Source: Nonomuraea ceibae
GTDB taxonomy: Bacteria; Actinomycetota; Actinomycetes; Streptosporangiales; Streptosporangiaceae
Direction of reading: 5' to 3'
Length of the DNA: 64,000 nucleotides
NCBI RefSeq assembly: GCF_019396325.1
Contig: NZ_JAHKRO010000035.1
Location: 1 to 64,000, forward strand
Below the pieces are notes generated by a model. It had not been told where the DNA came from. It was given only the letters and a program-made list of their open reading frames with translations, and made no database searches. Shown in pieces: positions 52,638 to 60,621 of this stretch. The translations under genes and the position numbers were made by a program. Each line of letters begins with the position of its first letter. Positions within the stretch are counted from its first letter, which is position 1.

Positions 52638-55600
52638 CTAGACGGTGATGCTCCAGGAGTCGAGGAAGCCGGTGTCACCGGCGTAGACGTCCTCGACCCA
52701 GAGCACCCAGGTGCCCGCGGCCTGCTGACTCACCGGGACGGAGAACGTCCGGGTGCCGTACGGCGTGCAGGAGGTGCCGCCGTACCTGTCGACCGCGTAC
52801 CAGGTGCCGTTGGGCCCGCGCAGGTAGATGTCCAGGTCCTCGGCACACGTGTGGTCGATCGTGATGGAGAGCCTGACCGGCGAGGCGGCGGTGCCGCTCG
52901 CCGTGGACGAGACGGGACTCTGCACGTAGCTGTAGTCGTAGATGCGGTAGTCGGTGCCGTTGGTGAAGGTCCGGCCGCCCGAGCCGCCCTCGACGGTCAG
53001 CGCGTAGCGGACCGTCCGGGTGGCCGTCTCGCCGGTGCCGGTGACGGTGATGCTGTAGTCGCCGGCCGGCGTGGTGGCCGAGGTGGTGATCGTCAGGGTG
53101 GAGGAGCCGCCGGAGGTCACCGAGGCCGGGTTGAAGCCGGCCGTGGCGCCCTGCGGCAGGCCGGAGGCGGACAGGTTCACGGTCTGCGGGGTGCCGGCCG
53201 TGGTCGTCGTGCCGATGGTGGTGGTGGCCGCCGAGCCCGCCTGGACGGTGCCGGAGGCGGGGCTGGCCGAGACCGAGAAGTCCCGGTCAGGGGTCTCGCC
53301 GCCGACCGCCTGCTTCCAGACGGCGTACATGGCGGCGTCGGAGGCCCGGTCGAGGATCGTGTCGTTGATGTTGGCGCTGGTGTCGCAGGCGGCGTGGTAG
53401 CAGGAGTCGTACGCGCGTCCCGACTGGCCGCCCCACTTCGAGGCCTGCGTCGCCGTCTTGGTGGCGCTGGCGCCCGCCGCGACCCCGGAGCTGGCGATGC
53501 CGGCGTTGCGGAAGGAGGCGTCGTCGGAGCGGTTGGCGCCCTCGACGTTCTCCTCCGGCCGCAGGTTCAGGCCGTCGTAGAACTCCTTGAGCGGGGCCGC
53601 GCCGGCGGTGGTGATGTTGTTGATGAAGTAGCCGCCGTTGGGCGAGCCGACCATGTCGTAGTTGTAGTAGACCTGGATCTTGGCCCGGTCGGCCGCGCTG
53701 AGCCGCGAGACGTAGAACTCCGAGCCGTTCAGGCCCTGCTCCTCGTCGGTCCACCAGCCGAACCTGACGTGCTTGGCCAGCTGCGGGTTCTCCCTGGCCA
53801 GCGTCAGCGCGACCTCCAGCAGGGCGCTGGAGCCCGAGGCGTTGTCGTTGATGCCGGGTCCCGCGCTCACGCCGTCGAGGTGCGCGCCGGACATGATGAC
53901 CTGGTTGTCGTCACCGCCCGGCCAGTCGGCGATCAGGTTGGGGCCGGAGCCGCTGGTGCAGCCGGAGGTGCACGCCTGCCGGACCACGGTGTAGCCGGCC
54001 TCGCGCAGCTTGCCCTCGACGTAGGACACCGACGCCGTGTAGCCGGGCCCGGTCGACCTGCGGTTCCCGCCGTTGGAGGTCGCGATCGACTGGAACTGCG
54101 TGATGTGCGCCTTGACGTTGGCCAGGCTCACGTCCGGCACCTCGACGGGACCGCCCGGGCCGACCGTCAGCGTGAACGTCGCCGTGTGCGTCGCCGACCC
54201 GCTCCCGGTCACGGTGATCGGGTACGTGCCCTCCGCCGTCGAGGAGCCGACCGACAGGGTCAGGGTGGAGGAGTTGCCCGAGGTCACCGACGCCGGGTTG
54301 AAGCTGGCCGTGGTGCCGCTGGGCAGGCCGGTGGCCGACAGGTTGACCGTCTGGGAGCTGCCCGAGGTGGTCTGCGTGCTGACCACGGTCGTGGCCTGCT
54401 GACCGGGCTCGGCGCTGCCGCCGGCGGGGTTGAGCGCGATCGAGAAGTCGTTGCCCGGGGTGCCGCAGGCGGGCTCGCCGGACTGCGCCGGCACGCTCAC
54501 CGCGTTCCACGCCGCCTTGGTGGTGTTGCAGGCGGCGCTGTTGGCGCCGAACAGCTCGACGGCCGCCGCGACCGACGCCGAGCGGACGTTCACGTACCGC
54601 CAGGAGGAGGTCTTGCGGCCCAGCGCGCTCATGAAGATCTTGCCGGCGTCCTGGATGCCGATGCCGGTCACCGACGAGGGGCCGCCGGAGCAGATCGGGC
54701 TGGACGGCTTGCCGCCGCCCGGGTTGCTGCCCTCGGCCAGCAGGTAGAACCAGTGGTTCAGCGGGCCGGCCGCCGCGTGCACCTCGGTGTTCGGGATCTG
54801 GTTGCTGTAGCAGTTCGGGTCGTTGAGCAGGCCCGGGTTGTACATGTTGCGGATCGGGCCCTGGCCGACCAGGTCGACCTCCTCGCCGACCAGGTAGTCC
54901 GGCGGGTCGTTCGGGTTGTTGGCGTAGTGCTCGGTGAGTGCGCCGAAGATGTCGCCCGTCGCCTCGTTCAGGCCGCCGTTCTCGTTGCCGGACCCGGCGC
55001 CGCCGGGCGTGGTCTGGAAGATGGCGTGGCCGAACTCGTGCGCCACCACGTCGATCGGCGTGGCCTGCCGGGTGTTGGCCTGGTTGTGGCCGAAGTTGGT
55101 GTAGCTGCCGTTCCAGTAGGCGTTGACGTCGTTGAGCCCGACGCGGGCGGGGAAGCCGCCGCCGTTGCCGTTGATGCCGTTGCGGCCGAGCCAGTCGCGC
55201 AGCATGTCCCACTGGCGCTGCACCCCGTACAGGGCGTCGACGCAGGCGGTCTCCAGGTTGGTGCCGGAGCCGTTGCCCCAGCTGTCGTCGGTGCCGGTGT
55301 AGGCGGAGCCGTTCTGGCCGCCGCACCGGATGCCGGGCCTGCTCGTGTCGGTCATCGAGTACGAGCTGCCGGAGCCGCTGGTGGCGATCGTGACCTGGCC
55401 GTAGTAGTAGCCGTTGCCCGTGCCGGCGCGGACCACGTCGTAGGAGTCGGCGACCTCGCCGGTGACGGCGTCGACGAACACGTGCTGGATGCTCGGCTTG
55501 CCGCCGGCGATGCCGGAGACGACGGCTTCCCAGGTCAGCCTGGGCTTGTCGCCCCAGGCGAGGACGACCAGGCGCGGGGCCCGGGTGTCGTCGACGCGGG

Positions 55601-56039
55601 AGAGCTTGGTCCTGGCGGTCTTGAGCGCCTCGGCCGCGCTGACGGTCGCCTTGGTCGGCACGTCGGCGCCGGTGGGACCGGACGCCGCGACCGTGTCGCG
55701 GACGCGGCCCGCCCCGTCGGTGACGACGACGGCGTCGCCGCCGACCATCGGCAGGCCCTTGTACGTGCGCTCGTAGGCGACGTAGAACATCTCGTTGGCG
55801 CCGGCGGTGACGCCCACCCGGCGGTAGGCCTCGTCGGGGCCCTTGACCAGGTTGTCCAGCCCGCTCTGCACGGCCTGGTCCGCGACGGCCGCGGCCCGGG
55901 ACTCGGGGTCGGCCACGGCCGCCGCCGCCAGGCCCTTCTGGGCGCCGGGCGGCTTGGCCTCGACCGGCAATGCCGACAAAGTCAGCGAGGCGGCCGTGGT
56001 GATGCCCACGGCCGCCGCCACTAAAGCTTTGCGTCTCAC
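52638..56039 (-). CDS. Secreted M4-M28 double metallopeptidase with P domain
   Basis: This protein of about 1133 residues has a Sec signal, an FTP/PepSY-like propeptide, then an M4 thermolysin-type catalytic domain (HEFGHAIFQ and GGLNEATGDIFG) at about residues 320-420. An Ig-like repeat (TVNLSATGLPSGTTASFNPASVTSG) follows. Next is an M28 aminopeptidase domain with SGAHLDGV, INDNASG, DEEQGLNGSEF, YNYDMVG and CYHAACDT, all metal ligands intact. A second near-identical Ig-like repeat and a proprotein-convertase P domain end it. Both peptidases appear active. I chose GTG 56039 because GAAAGGAG lies 9 nt upstream; two upstream ATGs (56069, 56093) lack this. Endo- plus aminopeptidase activity in one chain is unusual. 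Confidence 0.9.
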   Translation of the reverse strand: MRRKALVAAAVGITTAASLTLSALPVEAKPPGAQKGLAAAAVADPESRAAAVADQAVQSGLDNLVKGPDEAYRRVGVTAGANEMFYVAYERTYKGLPMVGGDAVVVTDGAGRVRDTVAASGPTGADVPTKATVSAAEALKTARTKLSRVDDTRAPRLVVLAWGDKPRLTWEAVVSGIAGGKPSIQHVFVDAVTGEVADSYDVVRAGTGNGYYYGQVTIATSGSGSSYSMTDTSRPGIRCGGQNGSAYTGTDDSWGNGSGTNLETACVDALYGVQRQWDMLRDWLGRNGINGNGGGFPARVGLNDVNAYWNGSYTNFGHNQANTRQATPIDVVAHEFGHAIFQTTPGGAGSGNENGGLNEATGDIFGALTEHYANNPNDPPDYLVGEEVDLVGQGPIRNMYNPGLLNDPNCYSNQIPNTEVHAAAGPLNHWFYLLAEGSNPGGGKPSSPICSGGPSSVTGIGIQDAGKIFMSALGRKTSSWRYVNVRSASVAAAVELFGANSAACNTTKAAWNAVSVPAQSGEPACGTPGNDFSIALNPAGGSAEPGQQATTVVSTQTTSGSSQTVNLSATGLPSGTTASFNPASVTSGNSSTLTLSVGSSTAEGTYPITVTGSGSATHTATFTLTVGPGGPVEVPDVSLANVKAHITQFQSIATSNGGNRRSTGPGYTASVSYVEGKLREAGYTVVRQACTSGCTSGSGPNLIADWPGGDDNQVIMSGAHLDGVSAGPGINDNASGSSALLEVALTLARENPQLAKHVRFGWWTDEEQGLNGSEFYVSRLSAADRAKIQVYYNYDMVGSPNGGYFINNITTAGAAPLKEFYDGLNLRPEENVEGANRSDDASFRNAGIASSGVAAGASATKTATQASKWGGQSGRAYDSCYHAACDTSANINDTILDRASDAAMYAVWKQAVGGETPDRDFSVSASPASGTVQAGSAATTTIGTTTTAGTPQTVNLSASGLPQGATAGFNPASVTSGGSSTLTITTSATTPAGDYSITVTGTGETATRTVRYALTVEGGSGGRTFTNGTDYRIYDYSYVQSPVSSTASGTAASPVRLSITIDHTCAEDLDIYLRGPNGTWYAVDRYGGTSCTPYGTRTFSVPVSQQAAGTWVLWVEDVYAGDTGFLDSWSITV

Positions 56040-56226
56040 GATGGGAGGCTCCTTTCGGATTCTTCCCATGGCAGAGCCGCGCCTTGTGGGCACATGCGGT
56101 CGCCCTGCCGGGAAGTGGGGGGTGAAAGCGAGCGTGTCGCCTTGTCGTGTGACGCTAGGCGTTACCCGGAGGCGGGGAAATACGTATGTGCCTCCGTACG
56201 TATACCGATGTTTCGATCAGCGCTGG

Positions 56227-57195
56227 TCAGGAGGCCGCGCCGAGGAAGCCGTTCTGCTCCAGCCAGTCGGCCGAGACCTTCTTCGGCTGCTCGCCGTCGA
56301 CGTCCACGCGGGCGTTGAGCTTCTGCATCGTGGCGTCGTCCAGCTTGGCGATCACCGGCTGCAGCACCTTCTCCAGCGCCGGGTGCTTCTTGTAGAGGTC
56401 GTCCTTGATCGTGACGGCGGCGTTGTAGACGGGGAAGAACTTCTTGTCGTCCTCCAGCACCGTCAGGCCGAGCGCGGCGATGCGCCCGTCGGTGGTGAAG
56501 ACCTCGCCGAAGTTGCAGGTGTCGCCCTTGTCCGTCTCGGTGTAGACGACGCCGGTGTCGAGCAGCGCGATCCGGTCCTTGGGGATCTTCATGTCGTACG
56601 CCTTGGACAGGCCGGGCAGGCCGTCGTCGCGGGTGGAGAACTCGGTCTCGATGCAGATCGTGACCTCCTCCGGCTTGGTCCTGGCCAGCTCGGCCACGTC
56701 CGAGACGGTCTTGACGCCGAGCTCCTGGGCCTTCTCGGTGCGGATGGCCAGGGCGTAGGTGTTGTTCAGCGGGGTGGGGCCGATCCAGCGGACGCCATTC
56801 TTCTCCAGGTCGGCACCGGCGGTGGCCTTGAACTGCTCGGCCGGGTCCTGGATCGGGGTGGTGTTCTTCAGGTGCTCGATCCAGCCGGTGCCGGAGTACT
56901 CCCAGTACAGGTCGATCTCGCCGGCCATGAGGGCCTTGCGGTTGGTGACGGTGCCGCCCAGGTTGACCTTGTCGACGACCTCGGCGCCGTGCGCCTTCAG
57001 CAGTTGCACGGCGATGTTGCCGAGCATGATGTTCTCGGTGAAGTCCTTGGACCCGACGACGAACGTCGCGCCCTCCAGTTCGTCGCCCGCGCTGGACGCC
57101 TCGACGGCGTCAGTGGAGCCGCAGCCCGCGGCGGTCACGGTCAGGGCTGCGGCGGCGAGCAGGGCGAACGTCTGGCGAAGGGGACGGGAAAGCAT
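56227..57195 (-). CDS. Osmoprotectant ABC transporter substrate-binding lipoprotein
   Basis: This 322-residue lipoprotein has a signal ending AAGC (lipobox near residue 25). The mature part follows the OpuC/ProX-type (glycine betaine, choline, carnitine) binding family: VVGSKDFTENIMLGNIAVQLLKAHGAEV, then LMAGEIDLYWEYSGTGWIEHL. Late blocks are FTTDGRIAALGLTVLEDDKKFFPVYNAAVTI and LQPVIAKLDDATMQKLNARVDVDGE. It is the last gene of the four-gene transporter operon, starting 47 bp after the permease stop. Betaine/choline-type ligands are inferred from the family. Confidence 0.9.
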   Translation of the reverse strand: MLSRPLRQTFALLAAAALTVTAAGCGSTDAVEASSAGDELEGATFVVGSKDFTENIMLGNIAVQLLKAHGAEVVDKVNLGGTVTNRKALMAGEIDLYWEYSGTGWIEHLKNTTPIQDPAEQFKATAGADLEKNGVRWIGPTPLNNTYALAIRTEKAQELGVKTVSDVAELARTKPEEVTICIETEFSTRDDGLPGLSKAYDMKIPKDRIALLDTGVVYTETDKGDTCNFGEVFTTDGRIAALGLTVLEDDKKFFPVYNAAVTIKDDLYKKHPALEKVLQPVIAKLDDATMQKLNARVDVDGEQPKKVSADWLEQNGFLGAAS

Positions 57196-57242
57196 GCAAA
57201 GACACCTCTTGCTTGGTGAATCAGGCGAAATCGGCGGACAGG

Positions 57243-58010
57243 TCAGATGCCGCGTGGCTTGAGCAGGTTCTCGGCGAGCCCGCCGAGCCAGTCGATGAAG
57301 AACGCGATGCACGCGGTGAGCACGGCGCCGACGATGGTCACGGGCATGCGGTTCAGCTTGAGCCCGTTGATGATCAGCTCGCCCAGGCCGCCGGCGGCCA
57401 CGAACGCGCCCAGCGTGGCGACGCCGACCGTGAGCACCAGGGCGGTGCGCAGCCCGGCGAGGATGGCGGGGACGGCCAGCTTGAGCTCGACCCGGCGCAG
57501 GATCTGCCCCTTGGTCATGCCCATGCCGCGGGCCGCCTCGATGAGGGCCGGGTCGATCTGCTGCACCCCGACCATGGTGTTGCGCAGCACCGGCAGCACC
57601 GCGTAGACGACGAGCCCGACCAGCGCGGTCTGGAAGCCGACGCCCAGCACGAACGTGGCCAGCACCAGCAGCCCGATGCACGGCACCGCCTGGCCGAGGT
57701 TGCCCGCGGTGAGGATGAGCGGGGTGACGAACCGGTTCCTGGAGCGCGAGGCGACGATGCCGAGCGGGATCGCGATCACCACGACCAGGGCGGTGGCGGC
57801 GACCGTCATCTGCAGGTGCTCGACGGTCTTGTCGACGAGCACCGCCTGGTTGAGGCTGCGCCGCTCGATCGAGTCCAGCTCCAGTGTGCTCACCCACGCG
57901 TACAGGGTGACCAGGGCCGCCGCGATGGCGGCGGGCGCGATCAGGTGGCGCAGGCCGGAGGGGCGGGCGGGGGTGCGGGCCGTGCCGACGGCGAGGGTCT
58001 CAGCGGTCAC
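57243..58010 (-). CDS. Osmoprotectant ABC transporter permease (second)
   Basis: This 255-residue permease of the OpuCB/CD type has about six membrane helices (HLIAPAAIAAALVTLYAWV, VAATALVVVIAIPLGIVASR, LVVYAVLPVLRNTMVGVQQI, ILAGLRTALVLTVGVATLGAFVAAGGLG, VGAVLTACIAFFIDWLGGL). The coupling loop EAARGMGMTKGQILRRVELKLAVP contacts the ATPase. It overlaps the ATPase gene by 11 bp and works with the second permease as a heterodimer. Confidence 0.92.
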   Translation of the reverse strand: MTAETLAVGTARTPARPSGLRHLIAPAAIAAALVTLYAWVSTLELDSIERRSLNQAVLVDKTVEHLQMTVAATALVVVIAIPLGIVASRSRNRFVTPLILTAGNLGQAVPCIGLLVLATFVLGVGFQTALVGLVVYAVLPVLRNTMVGVQQIDPALIEAARGMGMTKGQILRRVELKLAVPAILAGLRTALVLTVGVATLGAFVAAGGLGELIINGLKLNRMPVTIVGAVLTACIAFFIDWLGGLAENLLKPRGI

Positions 58011-58998
58011 CGGCGGTCACTTCCTCCGGGGCTTGTTCATGGGCCGTGCCCACCGCGCCGCACAGCGCGGCGTACGTGATCACGCCGGACGGCGTGGAGC
58101 ACCGGTCCGCCGCGTGCGCGACCATCGTGTCCAGCGCCTCGCGCAGCGTCGCGCCGGCCGCCACCGCGGGCAGCGCCGGGTCCGGCAGCGGGCTCTCGTA
58201 CGGCACGTCCTCGACCCTGAGCAGCGCCAGGCGCTTGAGCGTGGCGTCCTGGCCGATGAACCCCGCCACGTAGTCGTCGGCCGGGGCCGCCAGGATGTTG
58301 GCCGGCGTGTCGTACTGGGCGATGTGCGAGCGCTCGCGCAGCACCGCGATGCGGTCGCCCAGCCGGATCGCCTCCTCGAAGTCGTGCGTGACGAAGATGA
58401 TCGTCTTGCGGAGCTGCTTCTGGAGCTTGGCGAACTCGTTCTGCAGGTGCTCGCGGGTGATCGGGTCGGTCGCGCCGAACGGCTCGTCCATGAGCATGAC
58501 CGGCGGGTCCGCGGCCAGCGCGCGGGCGACGCCGACGCGCTGCTGCTGGCCGCCGGAGAGCTGGCGCGGGTAGCGGTCGCGGAACGTGCCGGGGTCCAGG
58601 CTCACCAGCTCCAGCAGCTCCTCCACGCGGGCGGCCACCTTGGCGGCCGGCCAGCCGAGCAGCTTGGGCACCATCGCCACGTTCTGCCCGACGGTCAGGT
58701 GCGGGAACAGGCCGACCTGCTGGATCGCGTAGCCGATGTGCCGGCGCAGCTCGTCGGGGTGCAGGCCGAGGACGTCCTGGCCGCCGATGCGGATCTGGCC
58801 GGACGTGGGCTCGACCAGCCGGTTGATCATCTTCATGGTGGTGGTCTTGCCGCAGCCCGACGGGCCGACGAAGACGACGAGCTCGCCCGCCGGGATGTCG
58901 AGGCTGACGTTGTCGACCGCTGGGGCGGGCTGCCCCGGGTAGTGCTTGGTCAGCTCCCGCAGCTCGATGCGGACGCCTGCGGGATCACGGTCGAACAC
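58000..58998 (-). CDS. Osmoprotectant ABC transporter ATP-binding protein
   Basis: This 332-residue ATPase has Walker [18 protein letters not shown]-loop [20 protein letters not shown], the signature [16 protein letters not shown], Walker [14 protein letters not shown] and the switch histidine in FVTHDFEEA. The C-terminal ~80 residues resemble a single CBS-like unit ([12 protein letters not shown]), which in OpuA/OpuC-type ATPases senses ionic strength or cyclic dinucleotides. It overlaps both permease genes (14 and 11 bp), so the operon is tightly coupled. Confidence 0.93.
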   Translation of the reverse strand: MFDRDPAGVRIELRELTKHYPGQPAPAVDNVSLDIPAGELVVFVGPSGCGKTTTMKMINRLVEPTSGQIRIGGQDVLGLHPDELRRHIGYAIQQVGLFPHLTVGQNVAMVPKLLGWPAAKVAARVEELLELVSLDPGTFRDRYPRQLSGGQQQRVGVARALAADPPVMLMDEPFGATDPITREHLQNEFAKLQKQLRKTIIFVTHDFEEAIRLGDRIAVLRERSHIAQYDTPANILAAPADDYVAGFIGQDATLKRLALLRVEDVPYESPLPDPALPAVAAGATLREALDTMVAHAADRCSTPSGVITYAALCGAVGTAHEQAPEEVTAGDR

Positions 58999-59638
58999 GA
59001 AGCCCCCTCGGGGTGGTCAGAAGGCGGACGGCGGAGAAGCCGGCGTCGAACAGCACCGCGATCACCACGATGCCGAGCGTGCCCGCGAGCGTCGCGTTGA
59101 GCGAGTTGACCGATCCCAGCCGCGCCAGCCCTTCGAAGATCTGGTTGCCCAGTCCGGGGCCGTCGACGTAGGCCGCGATGGCGGCGATGCCGATGAGCAT
59201 TTGCGTGGAGATGCGCACCCCCGCCAGGATCAGCGGCCAGGCGAGCGGCAGCCGCACCCGCAGCAGCACGCGCGCGCTGCTCAGGCCCATCCCCCGCCCG
59301 GCCTCGACGGTGGCGGCGTCCACGCCGCGCAGGCCGGTCACGGTGTTCCTGATGATCGGCAGGAACGCGTACCCGGTCAGCGCGATCAGCGTGGAGCCCC
59401 AGCCGAGGCCGGTGAACGGGATGAGCAGGGTCAGCAGAGCCAGGGAGGGAATGGTCAGAATGCCGGCGGACAGCGCCAGGGAGGCGCCACGCGCTTTCGG
59501 GGTCTCGTACGTCAGGAGCCCGATGCCGACGCCCACGGCCGTGGCGATGCCGATCGCGACGGCCACGACCAGGGCGTGTTCGGCGGCAGCCAGCGAGAGG
59601 GTGTCCCATCGGGAGACCACGTACTCGCTGAAAGTCAT
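58985..59638 (-). CDS. Osmoprotectant ABC transporter permease (first)
   Basis: This 217-residue permease is the first gene of the operon. Its helices include TLSLAAAEHALVVAVAIGIATAVGVGIGLLTY and GILTIPSLALLTLLIPFTGLGWGS; the coupling loop is EAGRGMGLSSARVLLRVRLPLAWP. It lacks the extra N-terminal helix of its partner. The start lies 51 bp from the large palindrome at 59690-59725, presumed to be the operator for the whole operon. Confidence 0.92.
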   Translation of the reverse strand: MTFSEYVVSRWDTLSLAAAEHALVVAVAIGIATAVGVGIGLLTYETPKARGASLALSAGILTIPSLALLTLLIPFTGLGWGSTLIALTGYAFLPIIRNTVTGLRGVDAATVEAGRGMGLSSARVLLRVRLPLAWPLILAGVRISTQMLIGIAAIAAYVDGPGLGNQIFEGLARLGSVNSLNATLAGTLGIVVIAVLFDAGFSAVRLLTTPRGLRVRP

Positions 59639-59689
59639 GAAGTAACCGCCTTCGCTTACAGTTGCATGGGAATGTAAACGTATGGCTAG

Positions 59690-59725
59690 TTGCGCTCATC
59701 GCAAAATCTGTTGCGATGAGCGCAA
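59690..59725. promoter_or_regulatory. Perfect nested palindrome, IclR operator candidate
   Basis: TTGCGCTCATCGCAA (59690-59704) and its exact reverse complement TTGCGATGAGCGCAA (59711-59725) flank a 6-bp spacer. Each half is itself symmetric (TTGCG-N5-CGCAA), so there are four TTGCG-type contacts. It is 18 bp before the IclR gene and 51 bp before the transporter operon, consistent with autoregulation and divergent control. Confidence 0.8.
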
Positions 59726-59743
59726 CCCAGTTGTTATGAACGG

Positions 59744-60529
59744 ATGGGCATGAGCGAGAAGCTCCCCGTGTCTTCCGCAGGCCTTCGCCGAGACCTCGAA
59801 ATCCTCGACGTTCTCGCAGGTCACGGTGATGAGCGCGACACCGACGGGTTCGGCGTGAGCTGGATCGCGCAGCGGCTCGGCCGCGAGAAGAGCCAGGTGT
59901 CACGGGCGCTGCGGGCGCTGGAGGGCGAGGGCATGGTCGAGCGCGACCCGGTGACCCGCCGCTACCGGCTCGGCTGGCGGCTGTTCGCGCTGGCGGCGCG
60001 CAGCCAGCAGGCGCGGCTCGTCCAGGTTTCGGCGCCGTTCCTGCGCCGGCTGGCCACCGCGTTCGACGAGGACGCCCACCTGTGCGTGCTGCGCGGCGAC
60101 CAGGTGCTCACGCTGGTGTCCATGCCGTCCTCGCGCGCCTACCACCGCATCTGGGAGGGCGTGTCGGTGCCCGTGATCATGGCCGCGGCGGGCCGCTCGC
60201 TGCTGGCCGACTGGGAGCCCGAGCGGGTGCGCGAGCTGCTGCGCGCCAAGCTGCCCGCCGGGCTCGACTCGGCGGTCAGCGGCGAGGAGCAGTGGATGGC
60301 CGACCTCGACCACGCCCGCACGTTCGGCTACGTGGCCAGCGACGTCGAGCTCGACGACAGCGCCGCCGCGGTCTCCGCCCCGGTGCGCGACCACCGCGGC
60401 CTCATCGCCGCCGCGATCAGCGTCTCCCTCGCCCGGGTGCCGGCCGCGCCCCGGCTGGAGGAGATCGGCCGGGCGATCGCCGACTCCGCCCGCGACCTGT
60501 CCACCGCGCTCGGACACTCGTCCCACTGA
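59744..60529 (+). CDS. IclR-family transcriptional regulator
   Basis: This 261-residue protein has an N-terminal winged helix (about residues 12-75): ILDVLAGHG, then GVSWIAQRLGREKSQVSRALRALEGEGMVERDPVTRRYRLGWRLF. The C-terminal IclR effector domain includes HLCVLRGDQVLTLVSMPSSRAYHRIW and SAPVRDHRGLIAAAISVSL. It is divergent from the osmoprotectant transporter and probably represses it, releasing on binding a small ligand such as a betaine or its precursor (inference). ATG 59744 and 59750 are both possible starts; no Shine-Dalgarno is evident. Confidence 0.88.
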   Translation: MGMSEKLPVSSAGLRRDLEILDVLAGHGDERDTDGFGVSWIAQRLGREKSQVSRALRALEGEGMVERDPVTRRYRLGWRLFALAARSQQARLVQVSAPFLRRLATAFDEDAHLCVLRGDQVLTLVSMPSSRAYHRIWEGVSVPVIMAAAGRSLLADWEPERVRELLRAKLPAGLDSAVSGEEQWMADLDHARTFGYVASDVELDDSAAAVSAPVRDHRGLIAAAISVSLARVPAAPRLEEIGRAIADSARDLSTALGHSSH

Positions 60530-60530
60530 C

Positions 60531-60612
60531 CTGTCCGCCCTGCTCCCGGCCAGCTGCCCCGCTGACCGGCGGCCTGTCCGTCCCGCTCCCGGCCATCCGT
60601 CCCGCTGACGGG
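60531..60612. repeat. 39-bp tandem repeat after the IclR gene
   Basis: Two copies, 60531-60569 and 60574-60612, both begin CTGTCCG and end CCCCGCTGACCGG or CCCGCTGACGGG. They fill the gap between the IclR stop and the convergent antiporter gene. The inner GACCGG...CCGGTC-like symmetry may aid termination, but no clear U-tract exists. Confidence 0.55.
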
Positions 60613-60621
60613 CCGCCCTCC

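Noticed and set aside
51894-56024. 1376-codon plus-strand frame over the LAL end and the peptidase
   Set aside because: It runs out of frame through the LAL gene and antisense to the peptidase, with low-complexity content and no motif.
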